Assembly (NCBI GenBank): GCA_027475525.1
Contig: JAMWFC010000049.1
Location: 125,297-189,296, forward strand
Source of the DNA: Macrolepiota albuminosa
Lineage: Eukaryota > Basidiomycota > Agaricomycetes > Agaricales > Agaricaceae
Direction of reading: 5' to 3'
DNA length: 64,000 bases
The position numbers and the translations under genes were made by a program. Position 1 is the stretch's first letter. Every line of letters begins with the position of its first letter. The notes beneath the pieces were generated by a model, which worked only from the letters and a program-made list of their open reading frames with translations, ran no database searches and was not told where the DNA came from. Shown here piece after piece: positions 1-10,831 of this stretch.

Positions 1-574
1 TAAAGTCGCAAAGTGCGTATCAATCTTAGAGCACGTGAGTATTCAAGCGTGCCAGTCAAAGCGTGCCAGTCAATGCGTACCAGTCAAATAGAGGGCACAA
101 TCTTAGAGCACGTGAGTATTCAAGCGTGCCAGTCAAAGCGTGCCAGTCAATGCGTACCAGTCAAATAGAGGGCACGCAACAATTCAAGTAACCAAGTGAA
201 AACAGTGTAAGCAGTGTAATATCAAGACTAACGAATACAACGGGAACTACGCTATAAGTACTACGGGACTGGGTCTCGGGGCTCTGGGGTATCTGGGATG
301 GGTTCTGGGAGTCATTGAGTAGTGGGCAGGGACTGTATACCTGGATCGCGTGTGTGGGGCACACGATCAATTGGTGTGGAGAGAGCTGTGATGCGTGATG
401 TGCGTGATCCGATTGTTGATCGGAGCTGGTGGCAGCTGATGGCAGTCTTTGATGCACGTGATGGCGGTGCCGGTAGTTGTGATGGCGTGGCGTGTCCTGT
501 GGGGTCGGAGAGAGGGTCCCAGATGGTGTTCCGGGAGTGTCCCGGGGCGGGTCCAGAGGGAAGGGGTCATGACA
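1..574 (-). repeat. Gypsy-1 3' LTR (truncated by window edge)
   Basis: On the minus strand it starts TGTCATGACC at 574 and matches the LTRs at 10106-10831 and 26710-27467. About 150-180 bp of its far end lie outside the window. A 77-bp tandem duplication (21-174) sits inside it and is absent from the other two LTR copies. Confidence 0.9.
21..174. repeat. 77-bp tandem duplication no. 1
   Basis: Bases 21-97 are repeated at 98-174. The unit occurs only once in the two related LTRs, so the second copy is probably an assembly join. Confidence 0.9.
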
Positions 575-587
575 TCACCCCCCCCTC
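575..587 (-). other. Gypsy-1 polypurine tract
   Basis: Read on the minus strand this is GAGGGGGGGGTGA, immediately before the LTR start TGTCATGACC. Position and composition fit the plus-strand primer of an LTR retrotransposon. Confidence 0.75.
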
Positions 588-707
588 AGCGCCGAGACCC
601 TCCGAGGCGCACGTAGCTAGTGGTCCAGACCGGGGTCCAATCGTGGGATCCGGCACCTGACCTGCCACATATTGAAAAAAAAAAAAATTCTGCCACCAAA
701 CTCACCC

Positions 708-2434
708 ATGTCGCACACACCTACCCATTCTCTGACACCTCCCGCTACAAACGAAATCGCGCCCCTGATCGCATGGGAGGCCTGGGACGTGAGATATCGG
801 CGCCAGCTCGACCGGAAACACGTGGCAGCGCTAGCGCAATGTGAGTGTGTTCGCGATGTTCCGCTTACCGCAGCTGATTTTCTCCTTCAGAACAACGATT
901 TTCCCCTGCTCTGGAGGCAGGCCCCAGCCGTCTTTTGGAGCCTGCCTCTGGTGGCCCCCCGGAGTCGTCCCCTGGTCATCCCCTGGTCATCCCATGTCTA
1001 CTTTTGCGTGGATGACCGTCCGCCCCCTGCACCCACCTCCTCGTCCCAGGCTGACCGCCCCCTGTTTTTGCCGTTCCGGGATGGCAGTGGGGGCCGTTTC
1101 CGAAGTCCCAGAGGACCGGCACGTGGCATGGGCAGGCGTTTCGCAAGAACAGTTTGGGGAGGCCCTGGAGAGGCCTCGGGGTTTGCCCACTCATGTCTGG
1201 TGTGTGAGCAACGGGCCGGTAAGCGAGTTCGTACCTCTGGTTTTGCCGCTGACCTCAGCACAGTGTCTGCACTGCGCTCACCGGGGGGTTATCTGTTTGT
1301 TTGAGGTCCCAGGCCCCTCGTCCTGCTGGGACACGTCTGTGTGCGAGGCGTGCCACCTCAATCATGAACGGTGTTCCGTGTCGGCATTGTGGAGGGCGCG
1401 TTGTGTCTCGAGGGAGCAGGGGTAGCTGCTGGGGGGGATTACCTGGAGGATGGGCGTCGAGAGGGATTGGGTGGCGGAGCTGGAGGGGGGGGCCACAGGT
1501 GGTGCCCGTGGGGGGTCCAAGAGGGAAGTCGGAGAGCGAGGGTGCCCTTCGGGTGGGGGGCCGGGGCCGGCCCGTGGTCCTCATCACGCGCCGGGTGACC
1601 CAGGCCAGAGGGAGCTGGGAGGGGCGCGGGGGGTGCCCTGATAAGGGGAAGCAGCGGGCGTCGCCAAGCCCGTCCCCCGGGCCTTCCAAGAGGGCGCATC
1701 TGCCCTCTGAGACCCCACCTCTGGTTTCTCCGCCATGTCTGTCCCCGGCAGTGTTCTCCCCCCTGTCCAGGAGGCCCCTGGGTGTCAGTATCGGGGACTT
1801 GCAGGAGTGCCTGGGGCGGGCCGAGCGGGAGCGTGAGGAGGGGATTAGGGAGGAGGCCGCCATTTGGAGGGGCCTGGAGGAGGGTCGGGAGGTGGCGCTT
1901 CGGGACCTGGAGGAGGCCAGGGCTGCCCGGGGGGAGGCCAAGGCTGAGTTGAAGGCGCTGAGGGCAAGGCTGGAGCAGGGGGCGGGGTTCCCGGAGAATC
2001 AGAAGGGGTTGGTGGAGATTCTGCATCGGGACGTGGTGGTCACCTGTATGGCATCATTGAGTACCCCCCTCCTCGGACTTGGCCTTCCACTGACGCCCCC
2101 AGGCTGGGCCTGGGAGCACCATTTGCTCCTGGACGGGGCAGCCGTGGCACTCGCGGTGCTGCAGGAGGGGCAGCGCCTGGAGGTGATGACCCCTGGGGTG
2201 GAGCGGGGCCTTGGCTTGCTGGGGCAGGTGGTGTCGGCCCACCAGCAGAGGAACGTACCTGCTCCGGGCTCCTGGTTTGAGAGGGTTTTGGACGAGGGGG
2301 AGCCTCTGCTGTCCTGGGAACAGCTGGCGGAAGAGACTTTGCGGAAGCATGGTCCAGGCAGGAGGGAAGAGGGGTTTCGGGGATGGCCTGGGGAGGGGGA
2401 GGAGAGCGAGAAGGTTCCGGGGCCCCAGCATTAG
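708..2434 (+). CDS. Antisense accessory ORF of Gypsy-1 (Cys-rich, coiled-coil protein; unknown function)
   Basis: This region lies between the end of pol and the polypurine tract but codes on the strand opposite to gag-pol. Open frames succeed one another: one starting at 708, one covering about 841-1425, and one to the stop at 2434. They need introns or frameshifts to be joined; GTGAGT at 841 followed by a CAG near 872 is one candidate intron. The middle frame has a Cys cluster (QCLHCAHRGVIC then CEACHLNHERC), that is C-x2-C-x6-C followed by C-x2-C-x6-C. The last frame has a charged coiled-coil-like stretch (about 1790-1985) and an acidic tail. I do not recognise the family. The clustered cysteines suggest zinc binding. 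Gypsy-3 gene A has the same position, strand and a similar Cys cluster. The GC-rich sequence makes chance ORFs likelier, so exon boundaries are uncertain. Confidence 0.5.
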
Positions 2435-2649
2435 GGGGTTCCCTGTTTTCGTCATATTGTTTCTTGCCTTTGTATCTATGCTGTAGAGTTTTGTAGTTAT
2501 AAAAAATGTACATACTTGGTCTCCCAGGATCAAAGGGTGGTGTAAGGGAACAAAAGAAAACTGGAAAGAGCACCTTGCCCAGACTCCGGGACACTACTAT
2601 GAAAAGGTACTTAAAAAAAGAGTAAGATCTAGAAAGGGAAAGCAGAAAG

Positions 2650-4300
2650 TATACATGGGAGTTGAATCCTTACTGAGCCCAGAGGCGGGGGTTACGCCCA
2701 CTACTGCCGTCTGTGAATCCTGTGCCTGGGGAGGTCGTTTCCCAGGTGCCATTGTTGGAAGTCCCGGAGTTTGTCGAGGGTGCCTTCGAGATTTTGGCGC
2801 GGTTCCTAAGTGTCATCTTCCGGGCCGTATCCCTTCCATCGTACGAGGAAGTGGGGTCGTCCATGAATATTCCGGGAGTCAAGGATGTCTTCAACCTCGT
2901 AGTGGTACTCGTTCTCGACCTCAACCGGGGGAGGGGGTTCAGGGCGTCATTCGGGGAAGGGATCCGGAGGGTGTCATTCCAGGAGGCGGACGTGGAATAC
3001 CAGGTGCAGACCTTTTAGTCTCGGGGGGAGCTCGATCTTGTAGGCATGGGATGAGACCTTCTTCAGAATTTTGAATGGGCCGAGGCGCTTGTGATCGAGT
3101 TTTGGGGAGGGCCGGCGGGTGCAGAGGTGGCATCGGTCTAACCATACCTTTGTTCTGGGGGTCCAGTCAGGGGTGTCTTCCCATTTCCAGTTGGCATGTT
3201 TCGCATAGGCCCGGTTCACGGTGTTGATCTCTTCCTGGAGAAACTTGTGGAGGGATTGGAGATCCCAGGCGACCTCGTGGGCGGCATGCAACGGGATGTC
3301 CCGGAGCGAGAGTGTCAGTCGAGGGTGGTACCCCTTGTTGGCAAAGAAGGGCGATACCCTGGTGGCAGAGTGCGGCGTGTTGTTGTAGGTGAACTCGGCC
3401 AGAGGGAGCTCGGTTCGCCAGTCGTCCTGCAAGTAGTTGACATACAGTCGAAGGTACTGCTCGAGAGACTAATTGACCCTTTTGGTCTGACCGTCGGTTT
3501 CGGGGTAGTAGGCGGTAGAGAGGTTAGTCTTTACTTCAAGGGCCTTACACAGGGAAGTCCAGAACTTGGACACAAAGAGCGGGCCATGGTTGGAGACGAT
3601 GTTGTCCAGGAGTCCATGTTTGGCAAAGACGTGCTCGAGAAACAGCTGGGCGAAGTCCGGGGCGGTATCTGTGGTGTGGCAGGGTAGGAAGATGCCCTGT
3701 TTAGTTAGCCTACACACAACAACAAGAATGGCATCGAACCCTTCAGATTCTGGGAGTTCGACAATGTGGTCCAGGGATATGGAGGACCAGGGGCGTCGCC
3801 CAACCGACAGGGGTTTCAGGAGTCCGTATGGTCGGTGTCAGGGGACCTTGGCCCGGAGGCAGGGTTCGCATGATCGAATGTAACGGGTCACGTCCTTCTT
3901 CAACCCTGGCCAAAAGTGGGGACTTTGGCCCGGAGGCAGGGTTCGCATGATCGAATGTAACGGGTCACGTCCTTCTTCAACCCTGGCCAAAAGTAAGTCT
4001 GGGAGATAAGCTGGAGGGTCTTACGTATCCCAGGGTATCTCCGGAGCTTGTGGTCGTGGTGTTGATGGAGGACGTTGTAGCGGAGTTGGGCGTAATTCAG
4101 GACGTAGATGCGGCTGTCCCAGAGGAGGAGTTTTTTGTCAGGGGACAAGGAGAAGGCGGGGTCTCAGTCGGTTCCGTCAGGGGGGTTGCGGGGGTCGTGG
4201 TTGGTGAAGTACTTGTCTTGGGGGGCGCGGCAGATCTGGCTCAGGGTCCCTTTGTCATTTAAGATTAGTACGGCATTCAGATGTTCGGGAGGGATCACCA
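2650..4300 (-). pseudogene. Gypsy-1 integrase with C-terminal chromodomain (inactivated)
   Basis: From high to low coordinates: an HHCC zinc region (about 3870-4100, ending in CEPCLRAK), the catalytic core (about 3470-3800), an integrase C-terminal domain (about 2974-3432, with GPFKILKKV and PRLKGLHLVFHVRLL), then a chromodomain (about 2740-2950, [10 protein letters not shown] followed by FLVRWKGYG). Chromodomains of this type bind modified histone H3 and steer integration to heterochromatin. The copy is broken. The second catalytic Asp is Asn (around 3590, VSNHG where VSDRG is usual), the catalytic Glu is Lys (around 3480, GQTKRVN), a stop interrupts the frame just before 3468, and the Trp expected after KGYGPEDDT in the chromodomain is a stop. 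A 77-bp duplication at 3841-3994 also breaks the frame. Confidence 0.85.
3841..3994. repeat. 77-bp tandem duplication no. 2
   Basis: Bases 3841-3917 are repeated at 3918-3994 with one mismatch (3847 c, 3924 t). It duplicates part of the integrase zinc region. Confidence 0.9.
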
Positions 4301-4358
4301 CACGATGATTGAACGCATTGCGTTCTGCCTCGAATGACTTCTTGGGGTAGATGTCCGG

Positions 4359-5992
4359 TCAACAGGTGAGGGCATCGGGTTTAGCTCCGAGTCGTCCTGG
4401 GCGGTACTGGATTGTGAAGTCATATTCCGAGAGAACCTCGGACCATCGGGCCTGCCGTCGACTAAGTTGCTTGGTTGTGGTGAAGTACTGCAGGTTGTTG
4501 TGATCCGAGTAGACCTGAATCCGGTGCCGGGCTCCCTCGAGGTAGGCTTGCCATTGTTTGAAGGCTTCGACAATGGCGAGGAGCTCCTTGTCATAGATGT
4601 CGTAGTTGAGCTCGGCGTCGATCATGGACCAGGTGTAGAAGGCAACTGGTTGGGGCTCCCCACTGTCAGGTTCCATCTGCGAGAGAATCCTGGCAATGGT
4701 GTAGTCGGAGGCGTCGCATTCCAGGATAATCGGGAGGGCCGGGTCGTAGTGCCAGAGTACGGGGGCGGCCGTGAAAGCCTCCTTGAGCAGGTTAAAGACA
4801 CTCTGGCACTTACTGTCCCAGTTCCAGGCGACGTCCTTGCGCGTGAGCCGGTTGAGGGGTTTCGTGATACCGGAGTAGTTATCTATGAACCTCCGGTAGA
4901 AGTTAGCGAAACCCAAGAAAGATTGTACTTCCTTGACGTTCTGATACCGGAGTAGTTATCTATGAACCTCCGGTAGAAGTTAGCGAAACCCAAGAAAGAT
5001 TGTACTTCCTTGACGTTCTGGGGCTGCAGCCAGTTGACAATGGCCTCGACCTTGTGGGGGTCCATGCAAACGCCATTCGGGGATACTATGACGCCAAGAT
5101 ACTCAACCTCTTCCATATGGAATGAACACTTCTCGGGCTTGGCGTGGAGGTTGTGCTCCCGGAGGCGTTCGAGGACTTGCCGGACATGCTTCTGGTGATC
5201 CTCCGGTGAGTCGGAATAAATGAGGATGTCGTCCAGGTAGACAATCACGAAGACGTCGCTCATGTCGTGGAAGATGTCGTTCATGAAGTATTGGAACGTG
5301 GCGGGGGAGTTAGTCATTCCAAAAGGCATCACAAGGTACTCAAACAGACCATACTGCATGCGGAACGCGGTTTTCCACTCGTGTCCCGGGGTGATGCGGA
5401 CGTTGTTGTAACCAGAGCGGAGGTCGATCTTCATGTAAACCTTGGCACTGCAGAGTCGATCGACCAGATCGCCAATGAGCAGGAGCAGGTATCGGTTCTT
5501 TTTGGTGATCTTATTGAGTCCCCGGTAGTCGACACAGAGTCGGAGCGAGCCGTTCTTCTTCTTGGCGAATAGAACTGGGGCTCCGGCGGCGGAGGCGGAG
5601 GGTCGGATGAATCCCTTACCGAGCATTTCGTCGAGGTAGTCCTTGAGGGCCCGGAGTTCGACCTCTGACATGTTGTACACCTTGCCGAAAAGGGGGGTGG
5701 CTCCTTCCTCGAGGTCGATGGTGTGATCATAGGGGCGGTGAGGAGGAATCTCCTTGGCGTCTCCTTCGGAGAATACATCAGCGAACTTGTGATACTCCGG
5801 AGAAACTACTTCTCGGAGGATTTGCTCCTCGGTTTTCTTTTCCAGGGGAATAGCGTCCCCTCGTAGATGTTCTTCCAGGAGAGAAGGCAAGGTGTGTAGC
5901 TGAAACATGGGAGTTCCATCCTTCATGAGGCAGGCAAAGGGGGTGGCCCCAATGATCCTAACGTCGAGTGCGTTCGGGTTGATTGGGATCAC
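4359..5992 (-). pseudogene. Gypsy-1 reverse transcriptase and RNase H
   Basis: The RT frame starts near 5992 and runs to about 4883. It shows [14 protein letters not shown], the [13 protein letters not shown] block, the active-site YLDDILIYS, and [11 protein letters not shown] at the thumb. RNase H follows (about 4359-4860) with TKPLNRLT, ILECDASDY, YDKELLAIVEAF and YSDHNNLQYF, giving the usual acidic residues. The two frames are separated only by a 77-bp duplication at 4865-5018; ignoring it, RT runs straight into RNase H, so the break is probably not biological. Replication role: copying element RNA into DNA and degrading the RNA strand. Confidence 0.9.
4865..5018. repeat. 77-bp tandem duplication no. 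3
   Basis: Bases 4865-4941 are repeated at 4942-5018, in the RT/RNase H connection of Gypsy-1. It causes the only frame break between the two domains. Confidence 0.95.
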
Positions 5993-6103
5993 GGAGGCAT
6001 TGGCCGAAGCGGGTGTGATGCGTGTCTGAGACCGGCAGGGGTAGTTCGGCCCTTTGTACTTGTTCCAAGGAATGTTTGGGGGTTGATCGGGGGCCTTGCG
6101 GTC

Positions 6104-7308
6104 TCAGACGGGCGTGGGGGGCACGGCAGTCGTCCCAGGGGTGTCAGGCGTCGGGTCGTTTCCTAGGGCCCAGAGGTGCACGGCGGTCGAGGGGCAGTTT
6201 TTGGATTCCGGGAAGGTCATGGTGAGCGTCCTCCAATCGATGTTGGGGTTCATGTCGCGCAGCCAGGGTAGTCCCAGCACCATCGGGATCAATTTGTGAA
6301 GTCGTGTGACCAGGAAGTCGGAGGTGAATTCGTAGTCGTTGTCCAGGGTCACGCGTCCTGAATGAGACTTCTGGATGGGGCCAGAGGAGGAGGGGGTGCC
6401 GTTGAGGCGTTGCAGATGGAGAGGCTGATCGAGGGAGTCGTGGGGGAGGTCGAGGGCGTCGCTGATGAAAACTCCGGTGGCTCCGCTGTCGATGAGGGCC
6501 GCTATCGGTCCCAGGGCGCCGTCCAGCCTGGCATTGATGACGAAGGATCGGGATGAGCGGGACTGGAGTCTGGGGGGTGGTGGGGGCCCGTCCTTCAGGG
6601 TAGGGTTCAGAGAGTGGGGGATGTCGAAGGGGAGTTGCTGGTCATTGAGCGTCGGGTCCCGGGTCAGGCGAAGGGTAAGATGTCGCCAATCAATGCGGGG
6701 GTTGGTGTCTCAGAGCCACGGGAGCCCTAGGACCAGGGGTGTGGAAGGGTGGAGTTTGGTTATCAACATCCAGAGGGTGTGAGTCTGTCCGTTGGCGAAA
6801 GTAACGGGCATACGCATGAAGAAGGGTGGAGTTTGGTTATCAACATCCAGAGGGTGTGAGTCTGTCCGTTGGCGAAAGTAACGGGCATACGCATGAAGTG
6901 AGTGATGTCTCCCGCCGTAGAGGCGTCTCCATTGAAGAGGCAGAGCCATACCAGGACCAGGAGTCGCTGAGCGGGTTCCAGGGCGAGGGTAAACCATGCT
7001 TTGTCGATGAAGTTGTCGGTGGCGCCACTGTCAACGAGGGTGTCGAGGGGGGTTCTGGAGGGGGTGAGGCGGGTTTTGAGGAGAAGAGAGTGTGAGGAGT
7101 GGGAGGGTAGGTAAGCCGTGAGGGTGTCCTGTATGAGTGTCATAGAGCGAAGATGTGAGACCAGGGCAGAGAAGACGTCGGGGTCAATTCCGCGATTTAG
7201 GGCATCTTCCAGGTCTAAATTGCCGGGTCGTTTTCCAAATACTCGTAAGTGGCGTCCTCCCCTTCGAAGGTCCAGGTGGCATGTCCCATGACCTGTCATT
7301 GGGGGCAC
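6104..7308 (-). pseudogene. Gypsy-1 double aspartic protease region
   Basis: Two retropepsin-like domains follow each other. The upstream one (about 6700-7060) has LVDSGATDNFID, then HTLWMLITKLHP and TPLVLGLPWL. The downstream one (about 6200-6530) has ALIDSGATGVFI and later IPMVLGLPWLRDMNPNIDW. Each therefore has the catalytic D-S-G-A-T and the hydrophobic LGLPWL block of gypsy proteases. Retropepsins act as dimers, so two domains in one polyprotein could fold as a pseudo-dimer, or one may be a decayed duplicate. A stop sits just after the first LGLPWL, and a 77-bp duplication at 6744-6897 repeats part of the first domain. Confidence 0.75.
6744..6897. repeat. 77-bp tandem duplication no. 4
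   Basis: Bases 6744-6820 are repeated at 6821-6897, within the first protease domain of Gypsy-1. Confidence 0.95.
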
Positions 7309-8455
7309 TCGGAGATGAAGTGGTCTTTCTCACTGCAGAGTATGCAGACACCCTCCCTTCTCCGTCGTTCCTGCACATCTGTCGGGACCTCAACCCAGGG
7401 TCGCCCCTTTTTCGAGAGCCAGTTGGCCCAGAGGGCCTCTTCGTCCCGTTCATCAGTGAAGTCGGGATCTTCAGAGTCTTCCGGGGATTCCTCGAGGTTT
7501 GGCACGTCGCCCAGGTCGTTGGCAGCCACGGCGGCGTTGAGTTGGGCCTGGGGGTAGGTGCCGCTGCTGGAGTTAGTATTGGGCGGGCCGCGACTCACCA
7601 GGGGTCGGCCACCAGGGAACACGGGGGGACCGGGGTTTCGGGTTTGGGGGTTGGGGATTTTGCCGGAGGGCCATGGGGGTCCTCTCCTAGGGTTCCAGGA
7701 GGTTTGGGAGTTTGAGTACTCGCTGCGGTCTTCCCAGTAGCGCTGGTCGATCTGCATGACGAGGGCCTTGTATCCATCGTAGGAGGGTTGTTTCAGGGCA
7801 AGTCGGAGAACGTCCTTGATACGTTGCGGCAGGGCGTGGCGGAGGGCATACCGGAGGGCGCTGTAGTTCCAACCTGTCTCATAAGCTTCCTTCTCAAAAC
7901 GTACGATAAAGGTAGTGAAACGTTCTTCAGAGTGCATCTGGAGGTTGAAAAGGTTGTCCTCAGCTTCGGCCATGGTGTCGTAGATACCGAATTTCCTGGA
8001 GAACTCGTCGACAAAGGCTTGCCAGCGGGAGAGTGCCGGGTTGTTGGGATCGAACTGGATGAGGGCCGTGTAATGGTCGAAGGCGATCCCCTGGAGGTAC
8101 GAGGCGGCAAAGGCCACCCAGGAGCTGTCAACCTGAAATGTGAGCAGCTTCGCCTGAAACGTGTTAAGACATTGGATGAGGAATGTACGCCATTTTCGGG
8201 GGTCCCGGCCCGTGAACGCATTGGGTTTCTGAATGTCCAGACGTCCTTCGCAGGCGAGGGCGTCGCGAGCATCATCCAGTCCGGCAGTATTGCAGGGGGA
8301 AGGGCCGGCATTGTAGTAGTAGTAGTAATGATTACCCCCCCTCCTTGTGGAGGAAAAGCACCGAGGGCGGGACCCCAAGGGCCGGCATTGTAGTAGTAGT
8401 AGTAATGATTACCCCCCCTCCTTGTGGAGGAAAAGCACCGAGGGCGGGACCCCAC
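7296..8455 (-). CDS. Gypsy-1 gag: capsid-like region and CCHC zinc knuckle
   Basis: The frame runs 8378-7296 on the minus strand. It has a retrotransposon gag capsid-like part (KWRTFLIQCLNTF, QGIAFDHYTALI, RWQAFVDEFSRKFG, IVRFEKEAYETGWNY), a Pro-rich linker, an acidic stretch, and near the end CILCSEKDHFISEC (C-x2-C-x4-H-x4-C), a nucleocapsid zinc knuckle. It would package element RNA in virus-like particles. A run of five tyrosine codons near the start sits in a 77-bp duplication (8300-8453) that disconnects this frame from the gag N-terminus at 8456-9998. Confidence 0.85.
8300..8453. repeat. 77-bp tandem duplication no. 5
   Basis: Bases 8300-8376 are repeated at 8377-8453. It contains the Tyr-codon run of gag and splits the Gypsy-1 gag frame. 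Confidence 0.95.
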
Positions 8456-9998
8456 CCGCCTGGAGAGCCTCCTCTGGGTGGCTCACCTGGGGGTCCATGC
8501 CCAGGGAGTCCGTTGTCCCAGGGGGGTTCGTTCCTGCTGGGAGGAGGCCCGGGTCTCCATGCAGGGGGTGGCGGAGGTGGGGGACCTGGGGGTCGTCCTC
8601 GAGGTTCGGCTGGGGGTGGCGGAGGCGGTCAGGGAGGGTTTGGCGGTGTCAGGTCAGGCAGAGGGGGGCCGGGTGCTGGGTTGGGTGCCGGATTGCACGG
8701 AGAACGTTCAGCCCGGGAGGGTCGTGCTTGCATCGGGGGTCGCGGGGGTTCCATAAGTCGAAGTGGAGTGGCGGATCACGACGGAAACTGGGTTTCGGAG
8801 GGGCCAGGGCGGATGTGGGGGGCGGTGCTGGAGCGAGTGCGGGCGCGGGACGTTGTTTGTTGTTGCCACGCATGAGCTTGTTGATGTAGCACAGCGTGTC
8901 GTCCGTGCTGGGGATGTCCATCTGGGCTCTACCGGGGTTCGCCGGGGGTGGAGGTCGGGCATTGTCCATTTGCGGGAGCGGTTCCAGGGGTCTCTGAGGC
9001 TGTCCCCAGGTCTCGAAGGTGCTAGGAACGGAGTTAGCCCTGCGGCGAGTTGACAAGCCTACCGTGCAGGCAGCGGGTTGATCGAAGAGGCCTCTAGTCA
9101 GGTTGAGGGACCGCAGTATGGCTGAGGCGTTTTGTCGTTGTTCCGGAGTGGGGGCTGCGGGGGCTGTCAGGGCTGCCAGAGCCAGTTCTGGAGGTTCCCA
9201 TTGAACGTGAATCGAGCGACCTGGGTCCGTGGGGTCGTTGAGGGGTCGAGGGGAGGGGGACATGTGGACTTCGTTGAGCAGCTGCTGCAATTCTTCTTGG
9301 AGGATTGTATTGCACCTATACTTTACCATAGTTTGCTCCGGGAGTTCTCCTCACGTGAGGCGATCCCCGAATTCGACCAAGCAATGAGCTCATTCCTCTG
9401 GAGTGCCTTCAAAGTTGTCGTGCCCAAATTCTGTGAGCAGCACCCTTGCCCGTTGCGCAAAGTCCTCCAGCGAGATCCTGAGTAAGCGGAGTACTTTGTC
9501 CCGTTGCCGTTCATACTCCTCGAGGCGTCATTGTCCCATTGGCGAGGGAGGGGTTCAAGCGGGTGGAGCGGCGGCCAGGTAGTGACGAGGGGGGTAGTCG
9601 GGGTAGGGGGGTCCTCGGGGTTCTTGGGGTTGGGGAACGGGGTGCTGGTAGCCGTAGTAGGGGGTGGGTGCAAAGGGGCCCTCACTGGGGGGAATCGGGT
9701 GAGGTCCACTGGGTACTGGTGGGGTCTCCGGCAGGCCCCCGGGGATGCTCCGGTACGAGGGGACCTCCACAGGTCGTGCCATGGCTAAGTTGGGCGGAGG
9801 GGCCCAGCTGGCTGAGGGCCCCAGATCATAGAGGGATGGGTTGGGGGCCCAGTGGCGGTGGAGATACGGAGGTTCGTACAGGAGGGGTGAGTAGACCGGG
9901 TGGGGAGTCTGTGCGGAGTAATGATTGGGTGCCAGGTGCCCATAGGGGTCGGTCTGGTAGCCCGTGGAGTAGTAAGTGTGAGTATACGTAGCCATCAA
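8456..9998 (-). CDS. Gypsy-1 gag N-terminal Pro/Tyr-rich region
   Basis: Successive minus-strand frames (about 9998-9555, 9709-9323, 9329-8649) are rich in Pro, Tyr and His at first, then Pro/Arg. The likely start is the Met at 9998 or two codons later (MATYTHTYYS), close to the 5' LTR. No known domain is visible. Low-complexity N-terminal gag extensions are common in fungal gypsy elements. The frame changes may reflect decay, since no 77-bp duplication lies inside this stretch. Confidence 0.55.
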
Positions 9999-10018
9999 GA
10001 ACGGTGTAAGGAGGGAGT

Positions 10019-10172
10019 CTTGATATTATGTCAGGTTCTGCTGAGTCGGGGGCTTTCCAGGAAAGCAATCGCCCTTACAATGCGGACTTGACCCACTTGA
10101 TATTATGTCAGGTTCTGCTGAGTCGGGGGCTTTCCAGGAAAGCAATCGCCCTTACAATGCGGACTTGACCCA
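10019..10172. repeat. 77-bp tandem duplication no. 6
   Basis: Bases 10019-10095 are repeated at 10096-10172. It spans the junction between the Gypsy-1 5' LTR and the untranslated leader, so the LTR end appears twice. Confidence 0.95.
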
Positions 10173-10831
10173 CAGATACTCAGGTGTCTGGAACTCCGGG
10201 GCTAGGACTCCGGGGTTCAAGACGTGGACAGGGGTAATCCCAGGAGAGGGAACTTGGTCCAGGGGTTTTGGGTTGTGAGTAGCTGGGGGACTTGGGTGGG
10301 GGTCGAGTCGTGAACCGGAGGTTCTAAGACGAGACCAAGTTAGCAAATTAAAGTCGCGAAGTGCGTACCAATCTTAGAGCACGCGAGTATTCAAGCATGC
10401 CAGTCAATGCGTACCAGTCAAATAGAGGGCACGCAACAATTTAAGTAACCAAGTGAAAACAGTGTAAGCAGTGTAATATCAAGACTAACGAATACAACAG
10501 GAACTACGCTATAAGTACTACAGGACTAGGTCTCGGGGCTCCGGGGTGTCTGGGATGGGTTCCGGAAGTCATTGAGTAGCGGGCAGGGACTGTATACCAG
10601 GATCGCACGTGTGGGGCGCACGATCAATTGGCGTGAAGAGAGCCGTGATGCGTAATGCGTGTGATCCGATCGTTGATTGGAGCTGGTGGCAGCTGATGGC
10701 GGTCCTTGATGCATGTGATGGCGGTGCCGGTAGTTGTGATGGCAGGGCATGTCCTGTGGGGTCGGAGGGAGGGTCCCAAATGGTGTTCCGGGGGTGTCCT
10801 GGGGTGGGTCCGGAGGGAAGGGGTCGTAACA
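10106..10831 (-). repeat. Gypsy-1 5' LTR (726 bp)
   Basis: On the minus strand it starts TGTTACGACC at 10831 and ends CCTGACA at 10106. The end is fixed by the solo copy at 26710-27467, which stops at the same CCTGACA and is flanked by a target duplication. LTR ends are TGT..ACA. Confidence 0.85.

Larger units (their letters stand above)
1..10831 (-). mobile_element. Gypsy-1: Ty3/gypsy chromovirus, near complete, minus strand
   Basis: The element reads from the 5' LTR (10106-10831) down to a 3' LTR cut by the window edge (1-574). The order is a Pro/Tyr-rich gag N-terminus, gag with a CCHC knuckle, two retropepsin domains, RT with YLDD, RNase H, an HHCC integrase and a chromodomain. RT-RNase H-IN order defines Ty3/gypsy, and the chromodomain makes it a chromovirus. 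The gag start lies only about 110 bp from the LTR end, and about 30 bp if the 77-bp duplication there is removed. I saw no clear tRNA primer site, so self-priming of the Tf1/sushi kind is possible (inference). In-frame stops and lost integrase residues show the copy is dead. It is inserted in Copia-A at 10831/10832; the other target-site copy lies outside the window. Confidence 0.9.

Noticed and set aside
8345..8889. Long Gly/Arg-rich plus-strand ORFs over Gypsy-1 gag
   Set aside because: They are GC-rich shadows of the Pro-rich gag frame on the other strand.
10338..10831. A 494-bp Gypsy-1 LTR ending at TAACT followed by a TGGTCTCGTC primer site
   Set aside because: The solo copy with a CCATG target duplication shows the LTR continues to CCTGACA, so the TGG stretch lies inside the LTR.
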